From: Streptomyces roseicoloratus
GTDB taxonomy: Bacteria; Actinomycetota; Actinomycetes; Streptomycetales; Streptomycetaceae
DNA: 64,000 nt
Direction of reading: 5' to 3'
NCBI RefSeq assembly: GCF_004117935.1
Contig: NZ_SDOY01000139.1
Coordinates: forward strand, 1 to 64,000
The notes under the pieces are model-generated. The model made no database searches, was not told where the DNA came from, and saw nothing but the letters and a program-made list of their open reading frames with translations. Below, one piece after another: positions 35,010 through 43,976 of this stretch (position 1 is its first letter; each line of letters starts with the position of its first letter). Both the position numbers and the translations under genes were made by a program.

Positions 35010-35160
35010 GCCGCTCCGGACCGCGCGCGGGTGAGGGCGGACGGCATCCGTCGTTTTTGACCCCTCGTTCAGGAACCCGTCGCCCCCGCGGCGCGTCCAA
35101 GGGGCCCGGCGCGCGTCCGGAGAAGGGCCAGGAGGGCGGGAAGGACCCGGAAAGTCCCCG

Positions 35161-35189
35161 TTGACGCGAGCGGGAGCGGAATCCTACGG
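35161..35189 (+). promoter_or_regulatory. likely hmgA promoter
   Basis: TTGACG (35161-35166) and TACGGT (35184-35189) are 17 bases apart, a good housekeeping -35/-10 pair, 42 bases upstream of the hmgA start. The -10 overlaps the inverted repeat at 35180-35203. Confidence 0.5.
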
Positions 35190-35203
35190 TCATGCATAGG
35201 ATT
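35180..35203. promoter_or_regulatory. inverted repeat over the hmgA promoter
   Basis: AATCCTA and TAGGATT are perfect 7-bp arms, ten bases apart, centred on the proposed -10 region. The position is that of a repressor operator; the bound protein could be the GntR at 36609 or an unlinked regulator. Confidence 0.6.
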
Positions 35204-35231
35204 GTTGTGAGCGTCAGGACAGGAGCACGCG

Positions 35232-36557
35232 ATGAGCGCGGAGAGCAACGCGGAACAGGCCAGGAAGACCGCCGCAGCGCTGACCTACAGCACGGGTTTC
35301 GGCAACGAGCACAGCTCCGAGGCCGTCCCCGGCGCCCTCCCGGAGGGCCGGAACTCGCCGCAGCGGGCGCCGCTCGGGCTGTACGCGGAGCAGCTGAGCG
35401 GGAGCGCGTTCACCGAGCCCCGGGCGCACAACCGGCGCTCGTGGCTGTACCGGATCCGGCCCTCGGCCGCGCATCCGCCGTTCACCCGGATCGACAACGG
35501 CGCGGTGCGTTCCGCGCCCTTCACCGAGGCGGCGCCGGACCCCAACCGGCTGCGCTGGAACCCGCTGCCCGACCCGGCACCGGGTACGGACTGGCTGGCG
35601 GGCCTGTGGACGCTCGGCGGCAACGGCGACGCGACCCAGCGGGCCGGCATGGCCGTGCACCTCTACCACGCGAACGCGCCGATGGAGCGGGTCTTCAGCG
35701 ACGCCGACGGCGAGCTGCTGATCGTCCCCGAGCACGGCGGTCTGCTGCTGCGCACCGAGCTGGGCAACCTCGCGGCCCGGCCCGGCGAGGTCGCCCTGAT
35801 CCCGCGCGGCGTCCGGTTCCGGGTCGAGCTCCTCGACGAGACGGCCCGCGGCTACGTCTGCGAGAACTACGGCGCCCCGTTCCAGCTGCCCGACCTCGGC
35901 CCGATCGGTGCCAACGGCCTGGCCAACGCCCGCGACTTCCGGGCGCCGGTCGCCGCGTACGAGGACACCGACGGCCCGGTCGAGGTGGTCAACAAGTACT
36001 GCGGCAACCTGTGGTCGGCGACGTACACCCACTCGCCGCTGGACGTCGTCGCCTGGCACGGCAACCACACCCCGTACGTCTACGACCTGCGCCGTTTCAA
36101 CGTCATCGGGACGATCTCGTACGACCACCCGGACCCGTCGATCTTCACGGTGCTGACGTCGCCGTCCGACACCCCCGGTCTCGCGGGCGTCGACTTCGTC
36201 GTCTTCGCGCCGCGCTGGCTGGTCGGCGAGGACACGTTCCGGCCGCCGTACTTCCACCGCAACGTGATGAGCGAGTACATGGGCCTGATCGAGGGCGCGT
36301 ACGACGCGAAGGCGGAGGGCTTCGTGCCGGGCGGCGGCTCGCTGCACAACATGATGTCCGCGCACGGCCCTGACCGGGACACCTTCGACAAGGCCAGCGC
36401 CGCCGAGCTGAAGCCGCAGAAGATCGACGACGGCCTCGCCTTCATGTTCGAGACGCGCTGGCCGATCACCGCCACCTCCCAGGCAGCCGGTGCCGACCAC
36501 CTGCAGCGCGGTTACGACGACGTGTGGCAGGGTCTGGAGCGCCACTTCCGACCGTGA
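35232..36557 (+). CDS. hmgA: homogentisate 1,2-dioxygenase
   Basis: A 441-residue iron(II) dioxygenase that opens the ring of homogentisate to maleylacetoacetate in tyrosine and phenylalanine breakdown. Family signatures are [13 protein letters not shown] at the N-terminus, [61 protein letters not shown], the metal-binding [18 protein letters not shown] and [15 protein letters not shown]. The start has a GGAG site eight bases upstream. No other homogentisate-pathway gene is adjacent. A clear promoter and inverted repeat lie upstream, and a GntR gene follows. Confidence 0.97.
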   Translation: MSAESNAEQARKTAAALTYSTGFGNEHSSEAVPGALPEGRNSPQRAPLGLYAEQLSGSAFTEPRAHNRRSWLYRIRPSAAHPPFTRIDNGAVRSAPFTEAAPDPNRLRWNPLPDPAPGTDWLAGLWTLGGNGDATQRAGMAVHLYHANAPMERVFSDADGELLIVPEHGGLLLRTELGNLAARPGEVALIPRGVRFRVELLDETARGYVCENYGAPFQLPDLGPIGANGLANARDFRAPVAAYEDTDGPVEVVNKYCGNLWSATYTHSPLDVVAWHGNHTPYVYDLRRFNVIGTISYDHPDPSIFTVLTSPSDTPGLAGVDFVVFAPRWLVGEDTFRPPYFHRNVMSEYMGLIEGAYDAKAEGFVPGGGSLHNMMSAHGPDRDTFDKASAAELKPQKIDDGLAFMFETRWPITATSQAAGADHLQRGYDDVWQGLERHFRP

Positions 36558-36608
36558 ACACCCGTAGCATCCGGCCGGGTGTCCCGTAGTCGCCGTACGG
36601 AGAGAACC

Positions 36609-37358
36609 GTGACCGCCTTCGCTCCCGACTCGCTGGTCCTGAACCGGAAGCTTCCGCTCTGGTACCAGGTCTCGCAGTCGCTGCGCGCCTCCATACTGGG
36701 CCGCACCCCCGACGCCTCGCTGCGGCTGCCCACCGAGGAGCAGCTCGCGGCGCACTACGGGGTGAGCGTGCTCACCATGCGCCAGGCCCTCAAGGAGCTG
36801 GAGGAGGAGGGCCTGATCAGCAGGCACCGGCGGCGCGGCACCTTCATCGAACCGGGCGCCCGGCGCTCGAGTCCACGCCGGCTGCTCGGCTCGATCGACG
36901 CGATCGTGGCCCAGCAGTCCGGCGAGCGGACCACCGTGCTCGGCCACGGCACCGAGCCGGTCCCCGGCGAGCTCGCCGAGCACTTCCCCGGCACCCCGGA
37001 GGTGGCGGTCTTCCGCCGCCTCCGCGCGGACGGCGAGAGCGGCGAGCCCACGAACTGGGCGGAGAACGCGGTGCTGCCGGAGATCGGCGCGGGCATCGAC
37101 CCGGCGGATCTGGAGCGCTGGCCGATGACGAAGGTGCTCCGTGACGTCGTCGGCGTCCGGATCAGCCGGATCACCGACACCGTCGAGGCCCGCCTCGCGG
37201 ACCCGGAGACCGCCCACCTCCTCCAGGTCCCGCTGCTCTCGCCGATCCTCCACTACACGGGCGTGACGTACGACGAGGACGGCCGGGTCGTCGACGTGGC
37301 CCGCATCCGCTACCGGGGCGACCGCTTCTCCTTCACGGTGACGGTGGAGGCGCAGTAG
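36609..37358 (+). CDS. GntR/HutC family regulator
   Basis: A 249-residue GntR regulator with the winged HTH at about 15-80 (LPLWYQVSQSLRASILG, LPTEEQLAAHYGVSVLTMRQALKELEEEGLISRHRRRGTFI) and a UTRA-type ligand domain after it (VFRRLRADGESGEPTNW, ILHYTGVTYDEDGRVVDVARIRYRGDRF). GTG 36609 has a GGAGAG site and follows hmgA by 52 bases on the same strand, so it may be the local repressor of hmgA or of an aromatic-acid pathway. The ligand is unknown. Confidence 0.88.
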   Translation: MTAFAPDSLVLNRKLPLWYQVSQSLRASILGRTPDASLRLPTEEQLAAHYGVSVLTMRQALKELEEEGLISRHRRRGTFIEPGARRSSPRRLLGSIDAIVAQQSGERTTVLGHGTEPVPGELAEHFPGTPEVAVFRRLRADGESGEPTNWAENAVLPEIGAGIDPADLERWPMTKVLRDVVGVRISRITDTVEARLADPETAHLLQVPLLSPILHYTGVTYDEDGRVVDVARIRYRGDRFSFTVTVEAQ

Positions 37359-37395
37359 AGGCCGGTCGGGCCGAGGAAGGGCGCCACGACGCCCA

Positions 37396-37615
37396 CGGAC
37401 CCGTGAAGCGGACCAGTGAAGCGGACCCGTGGACCGGACCCGTGAAGCGGACCCGTGGACCGGACCCGTGAAGCGGACCCGTGGACCGGACCCGTGGACC
37501 GGACCCGTGGACCGGACCCGTGAAGCGGACCCGTGGACCGGACCCGAAGCAGACCCGTGAAGCCGACCCGAAGCGGACCCGTGGACCGGACCCGAAGCGG
37601 ACCCGTGGAGCGCAC
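37396..37615. repeat. 13-bp tandem satellite, about 17 copies
   Basis: Two variant units, ggacccgtgaagc and ggacccgtggacc, alternate irregularly over 220 bases, with a few shortened copies near the right end. Open frames across it give periodic peptides on both strands because three units make 13 codons, but there is no start or ribosome binding site that would support translation. Confidence 0.9.
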
Positions 37616-37632
37616 GGAGGGCCCTCGTTAGC

Positions 37633-38853
37633 ATGCGGGGCGTGACGGAAGACGCGGCGCTGGTGGACCTGCCCCTGCTCGACGACCTCATGCCGTGGTC
37701 CGTGGCGCCGTTGCGGCTCGGGCGTGCCTGGATCGTCGCGCCGGATCCACGGACGCTGCGGGCCCGCTGGGCGCGGCTCGCGGCTGCCGAGGGCGCGGAG
37801 CGCGAGGCGCTGTTCCGGCCGAGCCGGGCGCGGACGCCGGAGAGTTCGGTGGCCGCGCTGCCCGGGCAGCGGACCGGGACGGTGCGGCTGTCGCGGGAGC
37901 CGGGCCCCTGTCCCGAGCCGGTGCGGTTCGCGCACGGGCCGTTCGACGAGCAGTGGCTGCTGCCCGACCACCGGCTGATCGACACGGCGCGGCCCGAGCT
38001 CTGGCGGGTGGCCGACGGGCACCAGCTGTTCGCCGTCGAGCAGGGTCGCGTGCCGGGCGCGGCGGGTCCCGCGCTGCTGGTGAGCGCCGTCCTGCCCGGC
38101 GGCCGCTCCCCCGCGGGCCGTCCCGGCCGGATCCGGCCGCTCTTCCGCCGTCCCGGCGGCCTGGAGCCCAACCTGGCACCGGGGCTGCGGGAGTTCCTCG
38201 GCGAGTGCTACGGCGGCGAGGTGACCGCGGCCGACGTGTTCGCGTGGGCCGTGGCGGCGGCGCTGCCCTCCGCCGCCGGCTGCCGGGTGCCGCTGCCCGC
38301 GGACCCGGAGGTGTGGGCGGCGGGCGTGGCGCTCGGCCGGGAGCTGGTCGAGGTGCAGGTGCGCGGGGCCCGCGGCGGGGCGCGGCCGCGGCTTCCGGGC
38401 GGGCGCAGGCCCTACGTACGGGCGGCGCTGCCGGCCCGGCCGTCCGGGCTCGCGTACGACCCGGTGGAGGAGGTGCTGTCCCTGGGCGAGGGCCGGATCT
38501 CCCCCGTGCCGGCCGAGGCGTGGGAGTTCGAGGTCGGCGGGGTGCGGATGCTCGAGCAGTGGTTCGCGCACCGGACGGCGCCGGCCGAGCCGGGGAGCCT
38601 GGAGGCGATCGGTCCCGCCGCGTGGCCGCAGGAGTGGACCTCGGAGCTGCTGGAGCTCGTCACGGTCCTGGCCCTGCTCGCCGGCCGCGAGCCGGAGCGC
38701 GCGGCGCCCGCCGCGCGTGCGGTGGCGGACGGGGTGACCAGGACGGCGCTGCGGGCGGCCGGGGTGCTGCCGGTGCCGGACGGGGCGCGTCGCCCGGCGT
38801 CCGTGTTCGACCACCAGGAGGAGGGCCCGGAGGGCCAGTTCGCCCTGCTGTGA
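37633..38853 (+). CDS. orphan type ISP restriction/modification-like protein
   Basis: A 406-residue protein that matches, from memory, the C-terminal specificity (target-recognition) region annotated as type ISP restriction/modification enzyme in Streptomyces: MPWSVAPLRLGR, LFRPSRARTPESSVAALPGQ, FDEQWLLPDHRLID, NLAPGLREFLG, GGRRPYVRAALPARP and VRMLEQWFAHRTAP. It contains none of the nuclease, helicase or methyltransferase motifs (no PD-(D/E)xK, DExH or NPPY) that the full enzymes carry, so it is not by itself a restriction system. A short GGAGGG site precedes ATG 37633 at an unusual distance. Function unknown. Confidence 0.6.
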   Translation: MRGVTEDAALVDLPLLDDLMPWSVAPLRLGRAWIVAPDPRTLRARWARLAAAEGAEREALFRPSRARTPESSVAALPGQRTGTVRLSREPGPCPEPVRFAHGPFDEQWLLPDHRLIDTARPELWRVADGHQLFAVEQGRVPGAAGPALLVSAVLPGGRSPAGRPGRIRPLFRRPGGLEPNLAPGLREFLGECYGGEVTAADVFAWAVAAALPSAAGCRVPLPADPEVWAAGVALGRELVEVQVRGARGGARPRLPGGRRPYVRAALPARPSGLAYDPVEEVLSLGEGRISPVPAEAWEFEVGGVRMLEQWFAHRTAPAEPGSLEAIGPAAWPQEWTSELLELVTVLALLAGREPERAAPAARAVADGVTRTALRAAGVLPVPDGARRPASVFDHQEEGPEGQFALL

Positions 38854-38917
38854 CGGGGTGCGGCCCGCCTCCCGCACCCGCGGCGGAGCCCGCCCGCCCC
38901 GCCGCGCCCGCTCCCGG

Positions 38918-39628
38918 TCAGTCCTTCACGAACGAGTTCAGGACCCGGTCCAGGGTCCGGGTGAAGACCTCCTCCGCGTCGGGCGGCGGGACCGCGCCGG
39001 TCAAGACCGCGGTCAGGTGCGGATAGTCGCCGGTGGCGAGACGGCTCGCCAGATAGGCCTGGCGGACGGCCTGTTCCTCCTCCTCGGACCACGGCAGGGA
39101 GCGGGCACGCTCGGCGAGGGCGAGTTCGTTGGCCACGATCGTCATCACGGTGCCGTTGACCGTGGCGATCAGCTCCATCTTGGTGCCGCCGGGCAGGTCG
39201 AGCCCGTCCAGGCAGGTCATGCAGTGCTCGAGGAACCGGAGGGCGTGCGGTCCGAAGGCGTACCCGGTGGTCATCAGCCGGATCACCCACGGGTGGCGGC
39301 GCAGGATGCCGCGGGCGTCGCGGGCGACGGCCGTCATGTCGGCGCGCCAGTCGCCGCTGGGCCCGTCGAGCGCGTACTCGCCGCTGACCCGGTCGACCAT
39401 CAGCTCGTACAGGTCCTCCTTGCGCGGCACGTAGTTGTAGAGCGACATGGTGCCGCAGCCGAGTTCGGCGGCGACGCGCCGCATGGAGACCGCGTCGATG
39501 CCGTCGGCGTCGGCGATGCGGACGGCGGCGTCCGTGACGTCGTCCCGGCTGTAGGCCGGTTTCGGGCCGCGGCCGGTGCGCTCGGGGCGCGCCCAGATCA
39601 CTTCGGGTCGGGCCGCTCGGCCTGTCAT
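38918..39628 (-). CDS. TetR family repressor of the DrrAB-like exporter
   Basis: A 236-residue TetR-type regulator. The HTH (about 31-75: DDVTDAAVRIADADGIDAVSMRRVAAELGCGTMSLYNYVPRKEDLY) and the C-terminal domain ending FTRTLDRVLNSFVKD are of the TetR_C_11/drug-response type. It is divergent from a daunorubicin-resistance-like ABC exporter, and two near-identical palindromes sit in the intervening region and at the start of the ABC gene. It most likely represses the exporter and itself until bound by a drug-like ligand. ATG 39628 has a GAGGT site. Confidence 0.9.
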   Translation of the reverse strand: MTGRAARPEVIWARPERTGRGPKPAYSRDDVTDAAVRIADADGIDAVSMRRVAAELGCGTMSLYNYVPRKEDLYELMVDRVSGEYALDGPSGDWRADMTAVARDARGILRRHPWVIRLMTTGYAFGPHALRFLEHCMTCLDGLDLPGGTKMELIATVNGTVMTIVANELALAERARSLPWSEEEEQAVRQAYLASRLATGDYPHLTAVLTGAVPPPDAEEVFTRTLDRVLNSFVKD

Positions 39629-39678
39629 CACTCATCACCTCGCCGCTCATCGTAGTGACGCCCGCACCGCCCACCCGC

Positions 39679-39697
39679 TTACGTACACCGTACGTAA
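39679..39697. promoter_or_regulatory. operator O1 of the exporter regulator
   Basis: TTACGTACACCGTACGTAA is a perfect 8-bp palindrome with a 3-base spacer in the divergent promoter region. Confidence 0.85.
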
Positions 39698-39714
39698 TGC
39701 GCTAGGGTCGCCGC

Positions 39715-40656
39715 ATGACAACAACTACGTACGCTGTACTTAGTGAGGGCCTGTGCAAGCGCTACGGCGACGTCCACGCGCTGAGCGGGCTCGACCTCGC
39801 CGTGCCCGAAGGCACCGTCTGCGGGGTGCTCGGGCCCAACGGCGCGGGGAAGACCACGGCGGTCCGGGTCCTCACCACGCTCACCTCGCCCGACTCCGGC
39901 AGCGCCCGGGTCGCCGGGCGGGACGTGGTCCGCGACCCGGCCGGCGTCCGTGAGCGGATCGCGGTCACGGGCCAGTACGCCTCCGTCGACGGCGACCTCA
40001 CCGGCGCCGAGAACCTGCGGCTCTTCGCCGGGCTGCTGCGCGCCCCGCGTTCCCGCGCCGACGAGCTGCTCGAGCGCTTCGGCCTCGCCGAGGCCGCCGG
40101 CCGCCCCGCCCGCACCTACTCCGGCGGCATGCGGCGGCGCCTCGACCTGGCCGCGAGCCTGATCGTCCCGCCGAGCGTGCTGTTCCTCGACGAGCCGACC
40201 ACCGGACTCGACCCGCACAGCCGGAACGGGATCTGGGACGCCGTACGGGGGTTGGCGTCCCAGGGCACGACCGTGCTGCTCACCACGCAGTACCTGGAGG
40301 AGGCCGACCGGCTCGCCGACGAGGTCGTCCTCGTCGACGGGGGCCGCGCCGCCCACCGGGGCACGCCGGCCGAACTCAAGGCGCGGATCGGCAGCTACGC
40401 CGAGGTGGTGGTCGCCGAGCCCGCGCGGCTGGAGGCGGCCGCGGCCGTGCTCGACCGGCTCACCGGCTCGCTGCCGGCCCTGGACGCCGAGCGCCGCACG
40501 GTCGGCGCGGTCACCACCGATCCGACGCTGACCCTGCCCCGGCTCGTCCGGGAGATCGACGCGGCGGGCGTGCCGATCCTCGACGCCTCGCTGCGCCCGC
40601 CCACCCTCGACGAGGTGTTCCTGCGCCTCACCGACCGCAAGGAGCTCGCCGCATGA
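39715..40656 (+). CDS. ABC transporter ATP-binding protein, DrrA type
   Basis: A 313-residue ATP-binding subunit of a drug exporter. Walker A is GPNGAGKTT (about 40-48), the signature is YSGGMRRRLDLA, Walker B is VLFLDEPTTGLDP, and a DUF4162-type C-terminal domain completes the DrrA/NodI family layout. Operator O2 lies inside codons 4-10. The gene overlaps the permease start by four bases (ATGA). Substrate unknown; homologues confer daunorubicin-type or lipid/drug export. Confidence 0.93.
   Translation: MTTTTYAVLSEGLCKRYGDVHALSGLDLAVPEGTVCGVLGPNGAGKTTAVRVLTTLTSPDSGSARVAGRDVVRDPAGVRERIAVTGQYASVDGDLTGAENLRLFAGLLRAPRSRADELLERFGLAEAAGRPARTYSGGMRRRLDLAASLIVPPSVLFLDEPTTGLDPHSRNGIWDAVRGLASQGTTVLLTTQYLEEADRLADEVVLVDGGRAAHRGTPAELKARIGSYAEVVVAEPARLEAAAAVLDRLTGSLPALDAERRTVGAVTTDPTLTLPRLVREIDAAGVPILDASLRPPTLDEVFLRLTDRKELAA
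39725..39743. promoter_or_regulatory. operator O2 inside the ABC gene start
   Basis: CTACGTACGCTGTACTTAG matches O1 in arm sequence and 3-base spacing with one arm mismatch. Its centre is 46 bases from O1, and it lies within the first coding codons, so bound repressor would block elongation as well as initiation. Confidence 0.75.
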
Positions 40657-41429
40657 GCAGCCTCGTCCACGACGGCACCGCGATCCTCGGCCGTCATCTG
40701 CTGCGGATCCGGCACGCCCCGGCGATCACGGTCATGACCCAGACCATGCCGATCGTGTTCCTGCTCTTCTTCGGTTACGTGTTCGGTGGCGCGCTCGCCA
40801 TGCCGGGCGCCGACTACCGCGCCTTCCTGGTGCCGGGAATGCTGGTGGCGACGGCCGCGAACGGCGTCATGACCGGGATGTTCCAGGCCGCGCAGGACAC
40901 CCACCGCGGTGTCACGGACCGGCTGCGCACGATGCCGGTGAGCCGGGCCGCGGTGCCGCTGGGGCAGGCGCTCGCCGACCTGGTCACCAGCACGGTCGGC
41001 ATGGTCCCGGTGCTGCTGGTCGGCCTGGCGATGGGCTGGCGGATCGAGGGAACGGCCGTCGAGGCCCTGGGCGCCCTCGGACTGCTGGTGCTCTTCCGCT
41101 TCGCGGCGACCTGGGTGGGCATCCTGCTCGGTCTCGCGTCGGAAAGCGAGGAAGCCGCCGGGCAGCTGGGCAGCGCGACCTTCATGCTGCCGCTGCTGTC
41201 CAACGCCTACATCCCGACCGACGGGATGCCGGGCTGGCTGCGCACGGTCGCGGAGTGGAATCCGATCTCCGCGGTGACGACCGCCGTACGGGACCTGTTC
41301 GGCAACGCACCCGTGCCGGCGGACGGCGCCTGGCCCGTGACGCACCCGGTGGCGGGGGCGCTGCTCTGGTCACTGGCGCTGATCGCGCTGTGCGCCCCGG
41401 CGGCCGTCAGGCGCTACGCCCGCGGCTGA
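40653..41429 (+). CDS. ABC-2 type permease, DrrB type
   Basis: A 258-residue membrane subunit with six hydrophobic segments and the ABC-2 signature near the end ([43 protein letters not shown]-like region). It pairs with the upstream ATPase (ATGA overlap) as a DrrAB-type exporter, moving a hydrophobic compound outward. A satellite-like gap follows. Confidence 0.92.
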   Translation: [258 protein letters not shown]

Positions 41430-41763
41430 GGAGCCGCACGCCCGCGAGGCCCCGCGTCCGCCGGGGCCTCGCGTCTGCGCGGGGTCTCGCGTCTGCGTGG
41501 GGTCTCGCGTCTGCGCAGGGCCTCGCCGCTGCCGGGCTTCCTCGCGTCCGCCCGCGCGTCCACCGGGTCTCGCGCGTACGGGCCTTGCCGGGCACCTGTC
41601 TCGCGGAGTGCGGGTCGCGGTCGCGGGGGCGTCGCGCGGGTAGGGAAAGACGCCGGACGGGCGGGGACACGTCCGGCGGTCGGTCAGGGACGGGCCGCGG
41701 GCCGAGCGGGTTCGGGCGGGAGCGGCGCCTCGGGGTGCGCGGGTGCCCGGCCCGGACGGCCCG
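41430..41763. repeat. gap with an 18-bp tandem satellite
   Basis: Four copies of the 18-base phrase ggggtctcgcgtctgcgc run from 41463 to 41534, just past the exporter operon. The rest of the gap is GC-rich without a recognisable gene or motif. Confidence 0.8.
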
Positions 41764-42036
41764 TCAGCTGTGGTTGCCGAAGAGCGAGCGGCGCAGTCGG
41801 CGCAGCGGGGCGAAGAGCGAGACCCGCGCACTGCGGCTGCGGTGGCCCTGCACCGGCACCTCGCGCGTACGCGTCGTCAGTTCCCGCATGAGCAGCGTCG
41901 CCTCGGCCGCCTCGCGCTGCGGCACGGCGGGACCGCCGAGCACCGCGAGATGGCGGTCGAGCCGCGAACTGGTCGCGCTGCTCCCGCAGGTGATGGCAGG
42001 CACACGCGGCCTGCTGCGCATCGTTATCTGTTCCAT
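41764..42036 (-). CDS. small conserved basic protein of unknown function
   Basis: A 90-residue protein with an Arg/Ser-rich C-terminal half (RSRSARVSLFAPLRRLRRSLFG). The N-terminus MEQITMRSRPRVPAITCGSS, from ATG 42036 with a GGGAG site, is conserved in my recollection of Streptomyces genomes, but no function is known. No secretion signal or membrane helix. Confidence 0.7.
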   Translation of the reverse strand: MEQITMRSRPRVPAITCGSSATSSRLDRHLAVLGGPAVPQREAAEATLLMRELTTRTREVPVQGHRSRSARVSLFAPLRRLRRSLFGNHS

Positions 42037-42311
42037 GTCACTCCCCACCCGTACGAGGGCACCCGGCCCGGGCAGGTTAACCCTATCGCCCCGCTACGAC
42101 ACCCGTGTATTCCGGCCGCAGGATTCACCGCTCGTGTACGGGGGTTGACGATCACTGTCCGAATCCGTCTGATTCCAGGGTGAGTTGGACAGCGATCGAA
42201 CACCTGTCGAACCGTCACGAACCATCCTGCACGCGCGGCCCCCGCCGACGGGGCCGTGAGCGGGTGTGATCTCCGCCACCAAAAGCCGGAGCCCTCCGCT
42301 ACCGTGGAGTG
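42037..42311. other. divergent promoter region before the kinase gene
   Basis: No gene is supported. TTGACG at 42145-42150 is a possible -35 element towards the kinase gene, with only a weak -10 (TCTGAT region) 17 bases on. A small GAATC/GATTC inverted repeat lies near 42160. Confidence 0.4.
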
Positions 42312-43976
42312 ATGACGGTCATCGCGGGTCGTTATCGGCTGCTCGACGTGCTCGGCGAAGGCGGGATGGGCACCGTCTGGCGCGCCCGGGACGAGGTCCT
42401 GGGACGCGAGGTGGCGGTCAAGGAGGTCCGGGCGGGAGCCGGGCTGCCGGCCGCCGACCGCGAGCGCCTCCACGCCCGGCTGGAGCGGGAGGCGAGGTCC
42501 GCCGCCCGGATCACCCATCGCAACGTCGTCACCGTCTACGACGTGGCCCTGGACGACGACCGCCCGTGGATCGTGATGGAGCTGGTCCCGGGGCTCACGC
42601 TGGCCGAGACCCTGGAGGCCGAGGGCCCGCTGCCGCCGCGGCGGGCGGCGCACGTCGGAGCCGAGGTGTGCGCGGCGCTGCGGGCCGCGCACGAGGCGGG
42701 CGTGCTGCACCGGGACGTCAAGCCGGCCAACGTGCAGCTGGCCAACGACGGGCGGGTGGTGCTCACCGACTTCGGGATCGCCGCCGTCGAGGGCGTCTCG
42801 CCGCTCACCATGACCGGTGAGCTGATCGGCTCGCCGGAGTACCTCGCGCCCGAGCGGGCCCTGGGCCGCACGCCGGGCCCGGCGGCCGACCTGTGGTCGC
42901 TGGGCATCCTCTTGTACGCGGCGGTGGAGGGCGTCTCGCCGTTCCGCCGCGAGACGGCGCTCGACACGCTGCGCACGGTGGTGGACGAGGAGCCCGCGCC
43001 GCCCGCGCACGCGGGCCCGCTGGCACCGGTGATCGAGGGGCTGCTGCGCAAGGACCCGGAGCAGCGGCCGTCGGCGGCGGCCGTGGAGGAACAGCTGCGG
43101 CTGATCGGCGCGGGCGGCACGCCGCGTACGGAGCCACTGCGGGCGGGACCCTACGCGCCCGTCCCGCCGCGCGGCACCGGCGGCGGAAGCCGTGCGGCCG
43201 GTCCGATGGGCGCGGGCGCGCCGGGCGGTCCCGGCGGTCCGGTGGGGCCGGGGGCGACCGCTCCCCTGCCGGCACCGGGTGCGGGCGGCGGGTCCGGGTC
43301 CCGGCCGCGCGGGCGCTGGGGACTCGTCGCCGGGATCGCGGCGCTGCTGCTGGTGGCGGGCGGGCTGACGTACGCGGCGCTGCGGGACACCGACGCGGAC
43401 GGGACGCCCACGGTGCCGCCGACCACGACGAGCGCGCCCACGACGGCGCCGACGGCCGCGCCGACGACGTCCGCGGAGACCACGAGTGCCACGCCGAGCG
43501 AGGCGACGACTCCGCCGGTGTCCGTCCTGGTGAACGTACGGGCGGTGCGCGACTCCTACAGCGGGGCGTGCCCGCCGCCGGAGGACGCGGCCCCGTCGTT
43601 CACGGCGGCGGTCACGGTGGACCGGACGCCGGCGACCGTGTCGTACCGCTGGGTGACGGAGAGCGGCGAGGTCCAGGACGCGCAGTGGCGGACGCTGGAG
43701 TTCGCGGAGGGCGGGCCCACCGAACAGCTGCTGAACCGCACCCAGGCGGGGTACGGGGCGGGCTCGCAGGTGAGCGACCGGATCCGGGTCGAGGTCCGTG
43801 AGCCGGTCGCGCGGCAGTCGAACTGGGTGGAGTTCTCGGTGACCTGTGAGGAGACGGTCCCGCCGTCGGCTCCGCCGACGACGGCGACGCCTTCGGGCGG
43901 GACCGCCTCCCCCGGTGGAGCCCCGGCCGGTGCCTCCGGCGGCGCGCCGGGAGGTTCCGTTACGCCACGGCCCTGA
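42312..43976 (+). CDS. membrane-anchored Ser/Thr protein kinase
   Basis: A 554-residue PknB-type receptor kinase. The kinase domain covers about residues 1-260 with K37 (VAVKEV), the catalytic HRD/D135 (HRDVKPANV), DFG/D153 and the GSPEYLAPE activation-end motif. A Gly/Pro-rich linker leads to a transmembrane helix near 336-357 (WGLVAGIAALLLVAGG), then a Thr/Ala-rich stalk and an extracellular domain of about 110 residues with two cysteines (CPPPEDAAPSF...VTCEE). It would sense something outside and signal inward. It overlaps the converging lipase gene by 17 bases. No good ribosome binding site was found. Confidence 0.9.
   Translation: MTVIAGRYRLLDVLGEGGMGTVWRARDEVLGREVAVKEVRAGAGLPAADRERLHARLEREARSAARITHRNVVTVYDVALDDDRPWIVMELVPGLTLAETLEAEGPLPPRRAAHVGAEVCAALRAAHEAGVLHRDVKPANVQLANDGRVVLTDFGIAAVEGVSPLTMTGELIGSPEYLAPERALGRTPGPAADLWSLGILLYAAVEGVSPFRRETALDTLRTVVDEEPAPPAHAGPLAPVIEGLLRKDPEQRPSAAAVEEQLRLIGAGGTPRTEPLRAGPYAPVPPRGTGGGSRAAGPMGAGAPGGPGGPVGPGATAPLPAPGAGGGSGSRPRGRWGLVAGIAALLLVAGGLTYAALRDTDADGTPTVPPTTTSAPTTAPTAAPTTSAETTSATPSEATTPPVSVLVNVRAVRDSYSGACPPPEDAAPSFTAAVTVDRTPATVSYRWVTESGEVQDAQWRTLEFAEGGPTEQLLNRTQAGYGAGSQVSDRIRVEVREPVARQSNWVEFSVTCEETVPPSAPPTTATPSGGTASPGGAPAGASGGAPGGSVTPRP

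Noticed and set aside
37396-37615. Long periodic open frames on both strands across the 13-bp satellite
   Set aside because: They arise because three 13-bp units equal 13 codons. There is no start codon with a ribosome binding site, and the peptides are pure repeat artefacts.
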